64,000 nt of DNA from Phytobacter palmae (GCA_900112785.1 FONB01000001.1:186001-250000), one strand, 5' to 3'; positions 10,841 through 20,444 are shown, numbered from the stretch's first letter. Notes: generated by a model from the sequence alone, not told the origin. Translations and numbers: made by a program.

Positions 10841-11788
10841 TCAGGCGAGGTGGGCGGGGATTATAATTTGACGTGGATCGGTGCGGCCATTGACCTGATC
10901 GATCAGCTGCGCTGCGGCCTGGCGGCCTGCTTCGGCATAGCCGGGATCAACGGTGACGATCTCCGGATGGAGAAATTTCATCAGCGGTGTATTCCCCACG
11001 CTCGCCAGCTGTAAATTATCGATGCGCTGTTCCTGCAGATACTTGCTGGCCCCCAGGGCAAGGGTATCCGTAGCACAGAGCAGGGCGCTGGTCTCAGGCG
11101 TCAACACGCTGGCGACGTTTTCATAGCCGTGTTTCATAGCGAGACCTGGCAAAATGAAGTGGGGGGAGAGTTGATGGCGCTCGCAAAATGCCATATAGGC
11201 CTCGTGACGACGCTTACCGGTAGTGATGTCGCTGTGCGGTACACCAATAAAACTGATGTGGCGATGGCCCTGAACGTAGAGATTTTGCATCAACAGATTT
11301 ATGGCCCCTTCATCGTCATAGCAGACGGAAGCGAACCCTTTGGCGTCTCGCGCCAGCAGGACCAGCGAGGAGCGCCAGGACGATAAGAGCGTCTCTGTGA
11401 CGCCGGTAAAGCCAAACAGCACTACGCCATCAATATTGCGGCGACGTAACATATGCAGATGCTCTTCGACCATATCCGGTGAGAACTGGCTTTCCATCAT
11501 GATCGGGTCATAACCCTGTTCGTAAAAAGCCGGGAGCATGGTCTGGACGGCAAGATTTTCCGAAAGAGAATCGAGACGAGAGACGATAATAGCCACCACT
11601 TTATCGCTCTGGCCGCGCATGGCGCGTGCGGAACGGGAAGGAGAAAAACCGTGTTGATTGACCACCGCCTCCACGCGTTCGCGGGTACGTTCACTCACGC
11701 CGCTTTCATTATTCAGCACGCGAGACACCGTTGATTTCCCAACGCCACTTAAACGCGCAATATCTTTGATCGTCAGCCGGTTTTGCAT
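10841..11788 (-). CDS. treR: Trehalose operon repressor, LacI family
   Basis: 315 residues. The N-terminal helix-turn-helix (IKDIARLSGVGKSTVSRVLN) and the hinge helix (RSARAMRG) are nearly identical to E. coli TreR, followed by a periplasmic-binding-like sensor domain for trehalose 6-phosphate. The start MQNRLTIKD at 11788 fits E. coli; an in-frame upstream start would add 21 residues. Same direction as treBC but with a separate upstream region, as in E. coli. Confidence 0.96.
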   Translation of the reverse strand: MQNRLTIKDIARLSGVGKSTVSRVLNNESGVSERTRERVEAVVNQHGFSPSRSARAMRGQSDKVVAIIVSRLDSLSENLAVQTMLPAFYEQGYDPIMMESQFSPDMVEEHLHMLRRRNIDGVVLFGFTGVTETLLSSWRSSLVLLARDAKGFASVCYDDEGAINLLMQNLYVQGHRHISFIGVPHSDITTGKRRHEAYMAFCERHQLSPHFILPGLAMKHGYENVASVLTPETSALLCATDTLALGASKYLQEQRIDNLQLASVGNTPLMKFLHPEIVTVDPGYAEAGRQAAAQLIDQVNGRTDPRQIIIPAHLA

Positions 11789-11874
11789 GCGTCCTGTCCT
11801 GTTCCTCTTCAAGGCGGATAGCAGAATAAAGAAAGTTTGGTGAGGACTCAACCAAACGACAATGGGTAAAGTCT

Positions 11875-11909
11875 GGTTTACGTTCGGTTTAATTCACCGG
11901 ATATATAAT
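11875..11909 (+). promoter_or_regulatory. PhoP box and -10 of the mgtA promoter
   Basis: Direct repeat GGTTTA-N5-GGTTTA (11875-11880 and 11886-11891), the PhoP-box pattern, followed after 12 bp by TATAAT (11904-11909). This places PhoP in the -35 region, typical of PhoP-activated promoters responding to low Mg2+. Confidence 0.85.
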
Positions 11910-11911
11910 AG

Positions 11912-12190
11912 CGACGCTTGAGATAGTCCCCTTTTCACCCTTACCGGAGGTTTTATGGACCCTGATCCCGCACCTCTCCCGCGACGGAGATACTCTTTCC
12001 GGTAAGCCCGCCTTTGCTGCCTTACCGGAAACGTAAGGCAGTGACGCAAAACGTCCCTGCATAACTGAAAACGCCTGCTGGCGCGGATTTCCCGTGCCTG
12101 CGGCAATGCACAAACTCCTTCACGATGCCTGAGCTCGCGAAGGATGACGTGTAGTGGCACCCGCGTGATGCGGGGGCAAGGATGACTACT
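11912..12190 (+). promoter_or_regulatory. mgtA 5' leader, Mg2+/proline-sensing
   Basis: About 280 nt of untranslated leader between the PhoP-dependent promoter and mgtA, containing mgtL and several inverted segments (for example CTTACCGGAGG and CCTTACCGGAAACGTAAGG near 12020). In Salmonella and E. coli this leader couples mgtL translation and Mg2+ level to Rho-dependent termination before mgtA. Position and mgtL make the assignment; folding was not computed. Confidence 0.75.
11955..12005 (+). CDS. mgtL: mgtA leader peptide MgtL
   Basis: 16-codon ORF reading MDPDPAPLPRRRYSFR, too short for standard gene calls. Four prolines after alternating acidic residues, then an arginine run, match MgtL of E. 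coli (proline-rich, about 17 residues). GGAGG lies 5 bp before the ATG. Slow translation of the proline or arginine codons opens the leader RNA and allows mgtA expression. Confidence 0.9.
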   Translation: MDPDPAPLPRRRYSFR

Positions 12191-14896
12191 ATGTTCAAAA
12201 ATATCACCCGACTCCTGGCCCGGCTTAACCGCCACTTACCTCGCCGTCTCGTGCAGCGTGACCCGCTGCCTGACGCCGCAAATATTCAACATGCCGAAGT
12301 CCCGGCCTCGTTAAGCGACCGCTGTCTGGCGCTGTCGACGATGGAACTGCCCGAACTGTGGCAACAACTCAACAGCCATCCGGAAGGGCTGAATGAAAAA
12401 GAGGTGCTGGAGGCACGGGAACAACACGGTGTTAACCAGATCCCTGGTCAGCGCCCGGTGCCCTGGTGGGGGCATCTGTGGTCCTGCTATCGTAACCCGT
12501 TTAACCTGCTGCTGACCTGTTTGGGGATTTTCTCTTACGCGTCGGAGGATCTGTTCGCCGCCGGGGTGATTGCGCTGATGGTCGCCATCTCGACTTTCCT
12601 GAACTTCATTCAGGAAGCGCGATCCACCAAAGCGGCAGATGCGCTGAAAGCGATGGTGAGCAATACCGCAACGGTGCTGCGTGTAGCCAATGAGCAGGGT
12701 GAGACCTGCTGGCTGGAGATCCCGCTCGACCAATTGGTTCCTGGCGATATCGTCAAACTGGCGGCAGGGGACATGATCCCCGCCGACCTGCGTGTGGTGC
12801 AGGCGCGCGACCTGTTCGTGGCGCAGGCGTCGCTGACCGGTGAATCCCTGCCGGTAGAGAAAGTGGCAAAAACCCGCGCAGCGGATCAGGCCAACCCGCT
12901 GGAGAGCGACACCCTCTGTTTTATGGGTACTAACGTGGTGAGCGGCACGGCGCAGGCGGTGGTGATCGCCACGGGCGGAAACACCTGGTTTGGGCAACTG
13001 GCCGGGCGCGTGAGCGAGCAAGAGAGCGAGCCGAATGCCTTCCAGAAAGGGATTGGCCGCGTCAGTATGCTGCTTATCCGCTTTATGATGGTCATGACGC
13101 CAGTGGTATTGCTGATTAACGGCTTTACTAAAGGTGACTGGTGGGAAGCGGCGCTGTTTTCGCTCTCGGTTGCCGTGGGGCTGACCCCGGAAATGCTGCC
13201 GATGATCGTCACCTCTACGCTGGCTCGCGGGGCGGTGAAACTCTCGAAACAGAAAGTGATCGTCAAGCATCTGGATGCGATTCAAAACTTTGGCGCCATG
13301 GACATCCTGTGTACCGACAAAACCGGTACGTTAACGCAGGATAAAATCGTGCTGGAAAACCACACGGATATCGCCGGTAAAGTCAGCGAACGGGTGTTGC
13401 ACTGTGCCTGGCTGAACAGCCACTACCAGACCGGGCTGAAAAACCTGCTTGATACGGCGGTGCTGGAAGGGGTGGATGCAGAAGCAGCGCGTACACTCTC
13501 TACCCGCTGGCAGAAAATTGACGAGATCCCTTTTGATTTCGAACGTCGCCGCATGTCGGTTGTGGTCGCCGAAAACGCGGATGCCCATCAGCTGATTTGC
13601 AAAGGGGCATTGCAGGAGATCCTCAACGTCTGTAGCCAGGTACGTTACAACGGCGACATTGTGCCGCTGGATGAAACCATGCTGCGTCGTATTCAGCGCG
13701 TCACTGAAACGCAGAACCGTCAGGGACTGCGGGTGGTGGCGGTGGCAACCAAATATCTCCCGGCACGCAGCGGTGATTACCATCGCGTGGACGAATCCGA
13801 CCTGATCCTGGAAGGTTATATTGCGTTCCTGGATCCGCCGAAAGAGACCACGGCGCCGGCGCTGAAAGCGCTGAAAGCCAGCGGCGTGACGGTGAAAATT
13901 TTGACCGGTGATAGCGAGCTGGTGGCGGCGAAAGTATGCCTGGAGGTGGGGCTGGATGTTGGCGAAGTGGTGACGGGCAACCAGATTGAGCATCTGGGTG
14001 ATGACGAACTGGCAGCACTGGCGAAACGTACCACGTTGTTCGCGCGCCTGACGCCCATGCATAAAGAACGAATTGTGACCTTGCTGCGTCGTGAAGGGCA
14101 CGTGGTGGGCTTTATGGGCGATGGCATCAACGACGCTCCGGCGTTGCGCGCGGCTGATATTGGCATTTCCGTTGATGGCGCAGTGGATATTGCCCGTGAA
14201 GCGGCCGATATTATCCTGCTGGAAAAAAGCCTGATGGTGCTGGAAGAGGGCGTTATTGAAGGACGTAAAACCTTCGCTAATATGCTGAAATACATAAAAA
14301 TGACGGCCAGTTCTAACTTCGGTAACGTATTCAGCGTGCTGGTGGCGAGCGCCTTCCTGCCGTTCCTGCCCATGTTGCCGTTACATTTGCTGATTCAGAA
14401 CCTGCTTTATGATGTATCCCAGGTGGCGATTCCGTTTGATAACGTTGATGATGAGCAGATTCGTCAACCGCAGCGCTGGAACCCTGCCGATCTCGGTCGT
14501 TTTATGATCTTCTTCGGCCCGATCAGCTCCATTTTCGACATTCTGACATTTTGCGTCATGTGGTGGGTATTTAAGGCGAATGTGCCGGAAGCTCAGACGC
14601 TGTTCCAGTCAGGCTGGTTTGTGGAAGGGCTGCTTTCGCAGACGCTGATTGTGCATATGATCCGTACTCGCCGCGTGCCGTTTATCCAAAGTCGCGCTGC
14701 CTGGCCGCTGATCATGATGACGGTGATGGTAATTCTGGTGGGTATCGCGCTGCCGTTCTCGCCACTGGCAAGCTATCTGCAACTGCAGGCATTGCCGCTC
14801 TCTTACTTCCCGTGGCTGATTGCGATTCTCGCCGGATACATGACGCTGACGCAGATGGTGAAGGGGTTCTACAGCCGCAGGTATGGCTGGCAGTAA
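12191..14896 (+). CDS. mgtA: Mg2+-importing P-type ATPase
   Basis: 901-residue inner-membrane P-type ATPase that imports Mg2+. Visible: actuator motif SLTGESLP, phosphorylation motif DKTGTLT with Asp about residue 376, ATP-binding KGALQEI, hinge GDGINDAP, and C-terminal membrane segments ending YSRRYGWQ as in E. coli. The ATG at 12191 (MFKNITR) is preferred because AAGGA lies 8 bp before it; the ATG at 12182 overlaps that site. Divergent from treR. Controlled by PhoP and the mgtL leader. Confidence 0.97.
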   Translation: MFKNITRLLARLNRHLPRRLVQRDPLPDAANIQHAEVPASLSDRCLALSTMELPELWQQLNSHPEGLNEKEVLEAREQHGVNQIPGQRPVPWWGHLWSCYRNPFNLLLTCLGIFSYASEDLFAAGVIALMVAISTFLNFIQEARSTKAADALKAMVSNTATVLRVANEQGETCWLEIPLDQLVPGDIVKLAAGDMIPADLRVVQARDLFVAQASLTGESLPVEKVAKTRAADQANPLESDTLCFMGTNVVSGTAQAVVIATGGNTWFGQLAGRVSEQESEPNAFQKGIGRVSMLLIRFMMVMTPVVLLINGFTKGDWWEAALFSLSVAVGLTPEMLPMIVTSTLARGAVKLSKQKVIVKHLDAIQNFGAMDILCTDKTGTLTQDKIVLENHTDIAGKVSERVLHCAWLNSHYQTGLKNLLDTAVLEGVDAEAARTLSTRWQKIDEIPFDFERRRMSVVVAENADAHQLICKGALQEILNVCSQVRYNGDIVPLDETMLRRIQRVTETQNRQGLRVVAVATKYLPARSGDYHRVDESDLILEGYIAFLDPPKETTAPALKALKASGVTVKILTGDSELVAAKVCLEVGLDVGEVVTGNQIEHLGDDELAALAKRTTLFARLTPMHKERIVTLLRREGHVVGFMGDGINDAPALRAADIGISVDGAVDIAREAADIILLEKSLMVLEEGVIEGRKTFANMLKYIKMTASSNFGNVFSVLVASAFLPFLPMLPLHLLIQNLLYDVSQVAIPFDNVDDEQIRQPQRWNPADLGRFMIFFGPISSIFDILTFCVMWWVFKANVPEAQTLFQSGWFVEGLLSQTLIVHMIRTRRVPFIQSRAAWPLIMMTVMVILVGIALPFSPLASYLQLQALPLSYFPWLIAILAGYMTLTQMVKGFYSRRYGWQ

Positions 14897-14907
14897 CTCG
14901 CTGTAAT

Positions 14908-14940
14908 AATCGACCTGAAGCCGCTTTGTTTAGGTCGATT
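14908..14940 (+). terminator. Hairpin after mgtA
   Basis: Perfect 9-bp arms AATCGACCT and AGGTCGATT with a 15-nt loop, 12 bp after the mgtA stop. No long T-run. Confidence 0.5.
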
Positions 14941-15397
14941 ATCTCAAGACCAGGTGCGCGAACAGATACCCCAGTGAGCAGAGGAAAAGAATAATCAGGC
15001 ACCAGCTTAACTGATAAAAGACATTATCCGCTCCTAAGCCTGAACGTGCGAGGGAGGTATCTCCTTCCTTGATATGTTCTGCGGACAGCGCGCGATAGCG
15101 GCGGATGTAACTCAGGCAGTAAAATAAGACAAAGGGAATGACCCAACTGGCAACGGGTTTTGAGAAAATAAAAGCGAGCAGTAAAGTCGAAATCAAGAAG
15201 CCCAGAAAGACGTAGGACGCGGTTTTTTCCGTTTGTTTTAACTCACCACGTATCCGTTGGGCGTGTAATTCTTGCCAGCGTCGAAGTGTACTCGGGCTGA
15301 ATCCAAATTTCTCACACAATACGTTGTTGGGAACCCCATTTTTTGATTGCTGAAGAAAATCAGCAATCTGCTCCTCAGTGAAACGTACTTTTGCCAT
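14939..15397 (-). CDS. Transposase-like helix-turn-helix fused to membrane segments
   Basis: 152-residue protein, not recognised by name. The first 50 residues (RFTEEQIADFLQQSKNG and FGFSPSTLRRW) look like the helix-turn-helix of an IS3-type OrfA. The rest has three hydrophobic stretches: about 65-80, 82-100 and 130-150, with positively charged loops, so a small inner-membrane protein. ATG at 15397 has GGAGGGG 5 bp upstream. It is convergent with mgtA and its stop touches the mgtA hairpin. Membrane tethering of a transposase-derived DNA-binding domain is my inference. Confidence 0.7.
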   Translation of the reverse strand: MAKVRFTEEQIADFLQQSKNGVPNNVLCEKFGFSPSTLRRWQELHAQRIRGELKQTEKTASYVFLGFLISTLLLAFIFSKPVASWVIPFVLFYCLSYIRRYRALSAEHIKEGDTSLARSGLGADNVFYQLSWCLIILFLCSLGYLFAHLVLR

Positions 15398-15439
15398 GAG
15401 CACCCCTCCATGGCGGGTATCAATGTGTATTCAGCGAGA

Positions 15440-15505
15440 TTAGCGGCGTACCACGATGGCTTCAATCGCGATTTTTACCGCCTTTGGCAGACGAGTCACT
15501 TTAAG
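15440..15505 (-). pseudogene. 3' remnant of a second ridA-like gene
   Basis: Reading on the minus strand gives VTRLPKAVKIAIEAIVVRR and a stop, which matches the last residues of RidA (VARLPKDVKIEIEAIAVRR). Upstream coding sequence is gone and is replaced by a REP element. The intact ridA lies 90 bp further on, in the same direction. This is the scar of a tandem paralogue. Confidence 0.75.
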
Positions 15506-15512
15506 GCATATG

Positions 15513-15593
15513 TGGAGGAGATCCCCGGTGGCGCTGCGCTAACCGGGGCTACGCGGTGCCCGGATAAGGCGCTTGCGCCGCATCCGGGAAAGC
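15513..15593. repeat. REP/BIME element
   Basis: REP units CCCCGGTGGCGCTGCGCTAAC and GCCCGGATAAGGCGC with CGCCGCATCCGGG partner, between the ridA remnant and ridA. Confidence 0.8.
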
Positions 15594-15594
15594 C

Positions 15595-15981
15595 TTAGCG
15601 GCGTACCGCGATGGCTTCAATTTCGATTTTCACATCTTTCGGTAAACGCGCCACTTCTACGCAGGAGCGTGCCGGGAAAGTGGCGTTGTGCTCAGTAAAG
15701 AATGCTTCGTAGGTCGCGTTAACGGTAGCGAAGTCGTTCAGATCTTTCACGAACACCGTCGTTTTCACAATATCACCTACTTTAAGGCCGGCTGCTTCCA
15801 CGATAGCTTTAACGTTTTCCAGCGACTGACGCGCCTGGGCAGAAACGTCTTCCGGCACGCTGCCGGTTTTCGGATCAACCGGGATCTGACCAGAGGTGAT
15901 GATCATGCTGCCAAGATCAACACCCTGCACATAAGGGCCGATTGCTGCTGGTGCATTTTCCGTCGCGATAGTTTTGCTCAT
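15595..15981 (-). CDS. ridA: 2-iminobutanoate/2-iminopropanoate deaminase
   Basis: 128-residue Rid-family enzyme (formerly YjgF) that hydrolyses reactive enamine/imine products of threonine dehydratase and other PLP enzymes in the cytoplasm. The key arginine is in the PARSCVEVARLP segment, and the IGPYVQG and SGQIPVDP motifs are typical. The start MSKTIATENAP at 15981 gives the same length as E. coli RidA; upstream in-frame residues are not conserved. Downstream of pyrI, the standard order. Confidence 0.97.
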   Translation of the reverse strand: MSKTIATENAPAAIGPYVQGVDLGSMIITSGQIPVDPKTGSVPEDVSAQARQSLENVKAIVEAAGLKVGDIVKTTVFVKDLNDFATVNATYEAFFTEHNATFPARSCVEVARLPKDVKIEIEAIAVRR

Positions 15982-16073
15982 GATTTCTCCTGAATTACAG
16001 CGGTAATAAGGTCGGGGGTCATTATATACATGAGTAACAGGTGTGTCGCACCAGGCGTACACACCTGCATCAA

Positions 16074-16535
16074 TTACCCTGCCAGTACCACAGAATGCGA
16101 AAACTCTTTTTCACAATATTTGCATTTCAGGGCGATATCATGCGGGCGTTTTTTCACCGTGAAGCTGGAGGCAACCGGCTCAGCGTGGCTGATACAGTTG
16201 CTGTTCGGGCAGACCAGCACGCTGTCGATACGGTCCGGCAGATTCGGATGAGACTTGCTTACCACTTCGTAATTATCGATGCGGTTCACCGTCGCCTGCG
16301 GGGCATACAGCGCCAACTGGTTAACCTGCTCATCTGTCAGGAAAGTATTCTCGATTTTTATCAGGTCCTTGCGGCCCATTTCGCCTGACGGCAGATTCAG
16401 ACCGATAGTGATGCGCTGCTCGGTTTCTGTCAGTTTGAACAGCGTCAGCAGCTTAAAGCCCACCTGCGCCGGAATGTGGTCAATCACCGTACCGCGATTG
16501 ATCGCTTCAACCTGGAGTTTATTGTCGTGTGTCAT
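16074..16535 (-). CDS. pyrI: Aspartate carbamoyltransferase regulatory chain
   Basis: 153 residues, the E. coli length. The N-terminal allosteric domain ([19 protein letters not shown]) binds CTP or ATP; the C-terminal zinc domain has four cysteines (CPNSNC and CKYC) that contact the catalytic chain. Twelve bp separate it from the upstream pyrB stop, so they are cotranscribed and expressed in proportion. Confidence 0.98.
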   Translation of the reverse strand: MTHDNKLQVEAINRGTVIDHIPAQVGFKLLTLFKLTETEQRITIGLNLPSGEMGRKDLIKIENTFLTDEQVNQLALYAPQATVNRIDNYEVVSKSHPNLPDRIDSVLVCPNSNCISHAEPVASSFTVKKRPHDIALKCKYCEKEFSHSVVLAG

Positions 16536-16547
16536 TATCGCTTCCTC

Positions 16548-17483
16548 CTACAGAGCCAAATCACTATTCAGAACCAGTGCCAGCAGTGCCTGGCGTGCAA
16601 AGATGCCGTTACCCGCCTGCTGGAAATACCAGGCGTGCGGCGTCTTATCCACGTCGGTGGTGATCTCATCAACGCGTGGCAGCGGGTGCAGCACTTTCAT
16701 GTTGCTGCGTGCGCCGACCAGGTCGCTGGCGCGCAGGATGAACTGGGCTTTGACATTGGCATACTCTGATGGATCCAGGCGCTCTTTCTGCACGCGCGTC
16801 ATATACAGAATATCCACCTCCGCCATCACCTCTTCGATGCTGGCGTGAATGCTCCACGGCAGCCCTTTCTCATCGAGCATGTCGAGAATGTACTGCGGCA
16901 TGGCCAGCGCATCCGGGGCGATAAAGTAGAAGCGGTTGCCGCTGAACTTGGCCAGCGCCTGCGCCAGTGAGTGCACGGTGCGGCCATATTTCAGGTCGCC
17001 GACCATCGCGATATTGAGGTTCTCCAGGCGGCCCTGGGTTTCCTGAATGGTGAAGAGATCCAGCAGAGTTTGGGTCGGGTGCTGGTTAGCGCCGTCGCCT
17101 GCGTTCAGAACCGGAATGCCGCCGGAAAACTCGGTCGCCAGACGGGCGGCGCCTTCCTGCGGGTGGCGCATCACAATCGCATCTACATAGGTGCTGATAA
17201 CCGAAATCGTATCCGCCAGGGTTTCGCCCTTCTTGCCGAGCGAGGTGTTGCTGCTGTCAGAAAAGCCTACCACGCTTGCCCCCAGGCGATGCATGGAGGT
17301 CTCAAACGACAGGCGGGTACGCGTTGAGGCTTCAAAAAAGCAGCTGGCGATCACTTTGTGCTTGAGTAACTCCGGCTGCGGGTTGGCTTTCAGTCGGGCG
17401 GCAGTGTTCAGCACCAGTTCAAGTTCTTCGCGGCTGAGATCGTTTATGGAAATGATATGTTTCTGATATAGCGGATTAGCCAT
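16548..17483 (-). CDS. pyrB: Aspartate carbamoyltransferase catalytic chain
   Basis: 311 residues, E. coli length. It makes N-carbamoyl-aspartate from carbamoyl phosphate and aspartate, the first committed step of pyrimidine synthesis. The carbamoyl-phosphate loop [13 protein letters not shown], the second loop [11 protein letters not shown], and the aspartate-site HPLPRVDEI are present. Start MANPLYQKH at 17483 has AGGAG upstream. Regulated by UTP-sensitive attenuation through the pyrL leader that overlaps its start. Confidence 0.98.
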   Translation of the reverse strand: MANPLYQKHIISINDLSREELELVLNTAARLKANPQPELLKHKVIASCFFEASTRTRLSFETSMHRLGASVVGFSDSSNTSLGKKGETLADTISVISTYVDAIVMRHPQEGAARLATEFSGGIPVLNAGDGANQHPTQTLLDLFTIQETQGRLENLNIAMVGDLKYGRTVHSLAQALAKFSGNRFYFIAPDALAMPQYILDMLDEKGLPWSIHASIEEVMAEVDILYMTRVQKERLDPSEYANVKAQFILRASDLVGARSNMKVLHPLPRVDEITTDVDKTPHAWYFQQAGNGIFARQALLALVLNSDLAL

Positions 17484-17622
17484 GTTTATCTCCTGACGAC
17501 TGCGCAAAAAAAAGCCCCTCAATAGAGGGGCTATGGAATGGGGTGGGCAACGGGAAGAAAAACGGCAGGCCTGCGTCCTTTTTCAGACGCCCAGGGACAT
17601 TATGTCGAACACACTGGACCAT
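17476..17622 (-). CDS. pyrL: pyrBI leader peptide
   Basis: 48-codon leader with GGAGGAAGC immediately before ATG. It begins MVQCVRH as in E. coli, has the [13 protein letters not shown] stretch encoded by a T-rich UTP-sensing pause region, then reads through the attenuator (GLFF) and ends with a TAA inside pyrB codons 2-3, so leader and pyrB overlap by 8 bp in different frames. E. coli PyrL is 44 residues. Ribosome position relative to RNA polymerase decides whether the attenuator forms. Confidence 0.9.
   Translation of the reverse strand: MVQCVRHNVPGRLKKDAGLPFFFPLPTPFHSPSIEGLFFAQSSGDKHG
17506..17532 (-). terminator. pyrBI attenuator
   Basis: Stem AGCCCCTC/GAGGGGCT with ATT loop region, followed by eight T on the minus strand, 23 bp before pyrB and inside pyrL. 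Classical rho-independent attenuator. Confidence 0.92.
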
Positions 17623-17834
17623 GCTTCCTCCCGGCAAATTGTCCGCGATTATACTCAGCTACTTTTCGGTTTCAAGCGATTAATGCAACATTTACGTCAG
17701 GCAATCGGTTTATTTGCATATAAATTCGTAATTAATAAATAAATAGTTAATTTGTGTGCGTGTGGCGAGTTGCACTGACACTCGGGGGGAATAAACATGC
17801 GCAAGCGCAACTCTTCGGCAAAAAGGGGTGGTGA

Positions 17835-18350
<516 letters not shown>

Positions 18351-18364
18351 CTCGCGTTACCCGT

Positions 18365-18395
18365 TTCCCCTCATCCCACCGGGGTGAGGGGAGCG
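18365..18395. repeat. CCCTCATCCC-type inverted repeat after tabA
   Basis: CCCCTCATCCCACC and GGGGTGAGGGG arms, which may also terminate tabA. The rest of the gap to 18629 has only an AT-rich promoter-like stretch (ATTAATACGTATTATAACGTATTAATG, an imperfect palindrome, at 18551-18577). Confidence 0.5.
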
Positions 18396-18550
18396 ATTAC
18401 GCGTGGTAGTCCTGGAAAACATCTGGCTACCCCTCCACCCCTTATCAGAGCTACACGAACAGCGCACCCAACGAATCTGACTTTCCACTCTCCCTCCCTG
18501 CCTGGCTTCCCCTTCCCACATCGCATAACGAAAACATGATGGTGATCTCA

Positions 18551-18577
18551 TTAATACGTATTATAACGTATTAATGT
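18551..18577. promoter_or_regulatory. Palindromic operator candidate upstream of the Amadori-type cluster
   Basis: CATTAATACG and CGTATTAATG arms flank a TATTATAA core, a nearly perfect AT-rich palindrome 50 bp before the first gene. Its position suits binding of the GntR-family regulator encoded at the end of the cluster. Binding is inferred. Confidence 0.5.
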
Positions 18578-18628
18578 TATCCCGAATTCAATATCCTGCG
18601 TCTAACTTATGTGGAGATTTTCAACGTT

Positions 18629-19603
18629 ATGAATATCAAAGAAATTATTGAAAAACTGGCGGGAAATGTTAAAGACAATGGCGGGATTCGCCAGGTGTTT
18701 CTGGTGGCATGTGGCGGTTCGCTGGTGGATATGTATCCGGCAAAATACTTCTTCGACAGCGAAGCCACCACGCTACATGTGGGCATGTACACCGCGAATG
18801 AATTTGTTTATGCCACTCCGAAAACTCTCAGTGAAAACTCACTGGTCATTGTCTGTTCGCACGGCGGCAATACGCCGGAATCGGTCGCGGCGGCAAAACT
18901 GGCGCGTGCGCACCAGGCGCAAACCGTGACCCTGACCCACAACGAACAGGCGAAGCTTATTCAGCACGCCAGCCATAACATTCTGTATGCCTGGGGCAAC
19001 GATACCAATGTCGTTGATAATCCGATGGCGATTATCCTCAGCTTGTGCGTCGAGGTACTCAATCAAGTGGAAGGGTATGCGGCTTATGCGGATTTTCAGC
19101 AGGGCATGGAACAAATCAACGGCGTTATTGCAAAAGCGCGTCAACAGGTGGCTGACCGCTGCCAGCGCTTTGCCCGTCGTTATCAGGACGAAAAATTGTT
19201 TTATATCCTTTCCAGCGGTGCGTCCTATGGCCATGCTTACGGCTTCGCCATCTGTTCGTTAATGGAGATGCAGTGGCTGCACGCCGCGCCCATTCACTCC
19301 GGCGAATATTTCCATGGGCCGTTTGAAGTGACCGATAAAGAGACGCCGTTTATCTTACTGATGAACGAAGGTCGCACCCGCGTGATGGATGAGCGGGCTA
19401 ACGCTTTCCTTTCGACCTACGCAGAAAAAGTGGAAGTGGTTGATGCAAAAGAGCTGGGTATTGGCGTGCTCCCTCCGCGCGTCGTGGAGTTCTTTAACCC
19501 GGTGCTGTTCTACAGCATTATGTGTGAATATCGTTCGGCGCTGGCGGATATTCGTCAACACCCGCTGGAAACACGTCGCTATATGGGACAAGTCGCGTAT
19601 TAA
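18629..19603 (+). CDS. SIS-domain sugar-phosphate deglycase/isomerase, FrlB-like
   Basis: 324 residues with two SIS domains. VACGGSLVD and SHGGNTPESV are the phosphosugar-binding loops, and HSGEYFHGPFEV carries the catalytic glutamate and histidine region seen in FrlB and glucosamine synthase relatives. FrlB splits fructoselysine 6-phosphate into glucose 6-phosphate and lysine. The next gene is a FrlD-like kinase, so the pair probably phosphorylates and then deglycates an Amadori compound. The ATG at 18629 is preferred over a GTG at 18611. Substrate unknown. Confidence 0.8.
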   Translation: MNIKEIIEKLAGNVKDNGGIRQVFLVACGGSLVDMYPAKYFFDSEATTLHVGMYTANEFVYATPKTLSENSLVIVCSHGGNTPESVAAAKLARAHQAQTVTLTHNEQAKLIQHASHNILYAWGNDTNVVDNPMAIILSLCVEVLNQVEGYAAYADFQQGMEQINGVIAKARQQVADRCQRFARRYQDEKLFYILSSGASYGHAYGFAICSLMEMQWLHAAPIHSGEYFHGPFEVTDKETPFILLMNEGRTRVMDERANAFLSTYAEKVEVVDAKELGIGVLPPRVVEFFNPVLFYSIMCEYRSALADIRQHPLETRRYMGQVAY

Positions 19604-19613
19604 GGAGAGCATG

Positions 19614-20444
19614 ATGAAAGTCATAGGCGTTGGCGATAATGTCGTCGATCAATATGCCCATATTCGGACGATGTACCCAGGTGGCAATGCGCTTAATTTT
19701 GCAGCTTATGCCTCTATGCTGGGCCATGAAGCGGCATATCTGGGCATTTTTGGCAATGACAGCGCGGCAAAACATGTTATTTCCGTACTGGACGAACTGG
19801 GTGTCAGACATCCGCACTGTTTATATGTCTCCGGGGATAATGGTTGTGCGCAGCTTAAAATAGAAGATGGCGAGCGAATATTTCTCGGATCAAATGCCGG
19901 AGGTATTCGTAAAACAACCTCAATGGATTTTATTTTCCATCATACGGACTATCTGCGGGAATATTCTCTCATTCACAGCGGTTGTTATAGCTATATGGAA
20001 GAACAGCTTCCGGCATTACAGCAACTGGGTGTGCCCGTCTCGTATGACTTCTCGGATGATTTTGTGCTCGAAGAGGCGTTGCCGCTTTGCCAGTATGTCG
20101 ATTTTGCATTTTTCTCCTGCGCTGATTACAGCCTTGAGCAGACGCGAGACATTATTCAGCAGGCGCACAATAGCGGCAGTAGAATTGTCTGTGCCACGCG
20201 TGGCAGCGAAGGGGCAATTCTGTTTGATGGAAAACGGTGGTATCAACAGGCACCGGAATATGTCACGCCTGTGGATACGATGGGGGCAGGCGACGCGTTT
20301 ATTACCGCCTTCCTGTGCCATTATCTTGCACAGACAAATACCCCGGATGAAGAAGCGATTCCTGCAAGCCTAAAGCAAGCAGCATTATTTTCGGCGAAAA
20401 TCTGCCTCAAAGAGGGGGCTTTCGGCTACGGTGTTCGCTATTAA
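19614..20444 (+). CDS. PfkB-family sugar kinase, FrlD-like
   Basis: 276 residues. It begins MKVIGVGDNVVDQY, has the PfkB-family GGNALN substrate motif and the C-terminal ATP/anion-hole motif DTMGAGDAF with the catalytic aspartate, and ends near residue 276, similar to E. coli FrlD (fructoselysine 6-kinase). It starts 10 bp after the SIS gene, whose TAAGGAG stop also supplies the ribosome site; ATG 19611 is an alternative. Likely phosphorylates the sugar moiety before the SIS enzyme acts. Operon member. Confidence 0.82.
   Translation: MKVIGVGDNVVDQYAHIRTMYPGGNALNFAAYASMLGHEAAYLGIFGNDSAAKHVISVLDELGVRHPHCLYVSGDNGCAQLKIEDGERIFLGSNAGGIRKTTSMDFIFHHTDYLREYSLIHSGCYSYMEEQLPALQQLGVPVSYDFSDDFVLEEALPLCQYVDFAFFSCADYSLEQTRDIIQQAHNSGSRIVCATRGSEGAILFDGKRWYQQAPEYVTPVDTMGAGDAFITAFLCHYLAQTNTPDEEAIPASLKQAALFSAKICLKEGAFGYGVRY

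Noticed and set aside
19389..19610. Extended start of the FrlD-like kinase inside the SIS gene
   Set aside because: The conserved kinase begins at MKVIGVGDN just after AAGGAG; the extension is out-of-frame SIS sequence.
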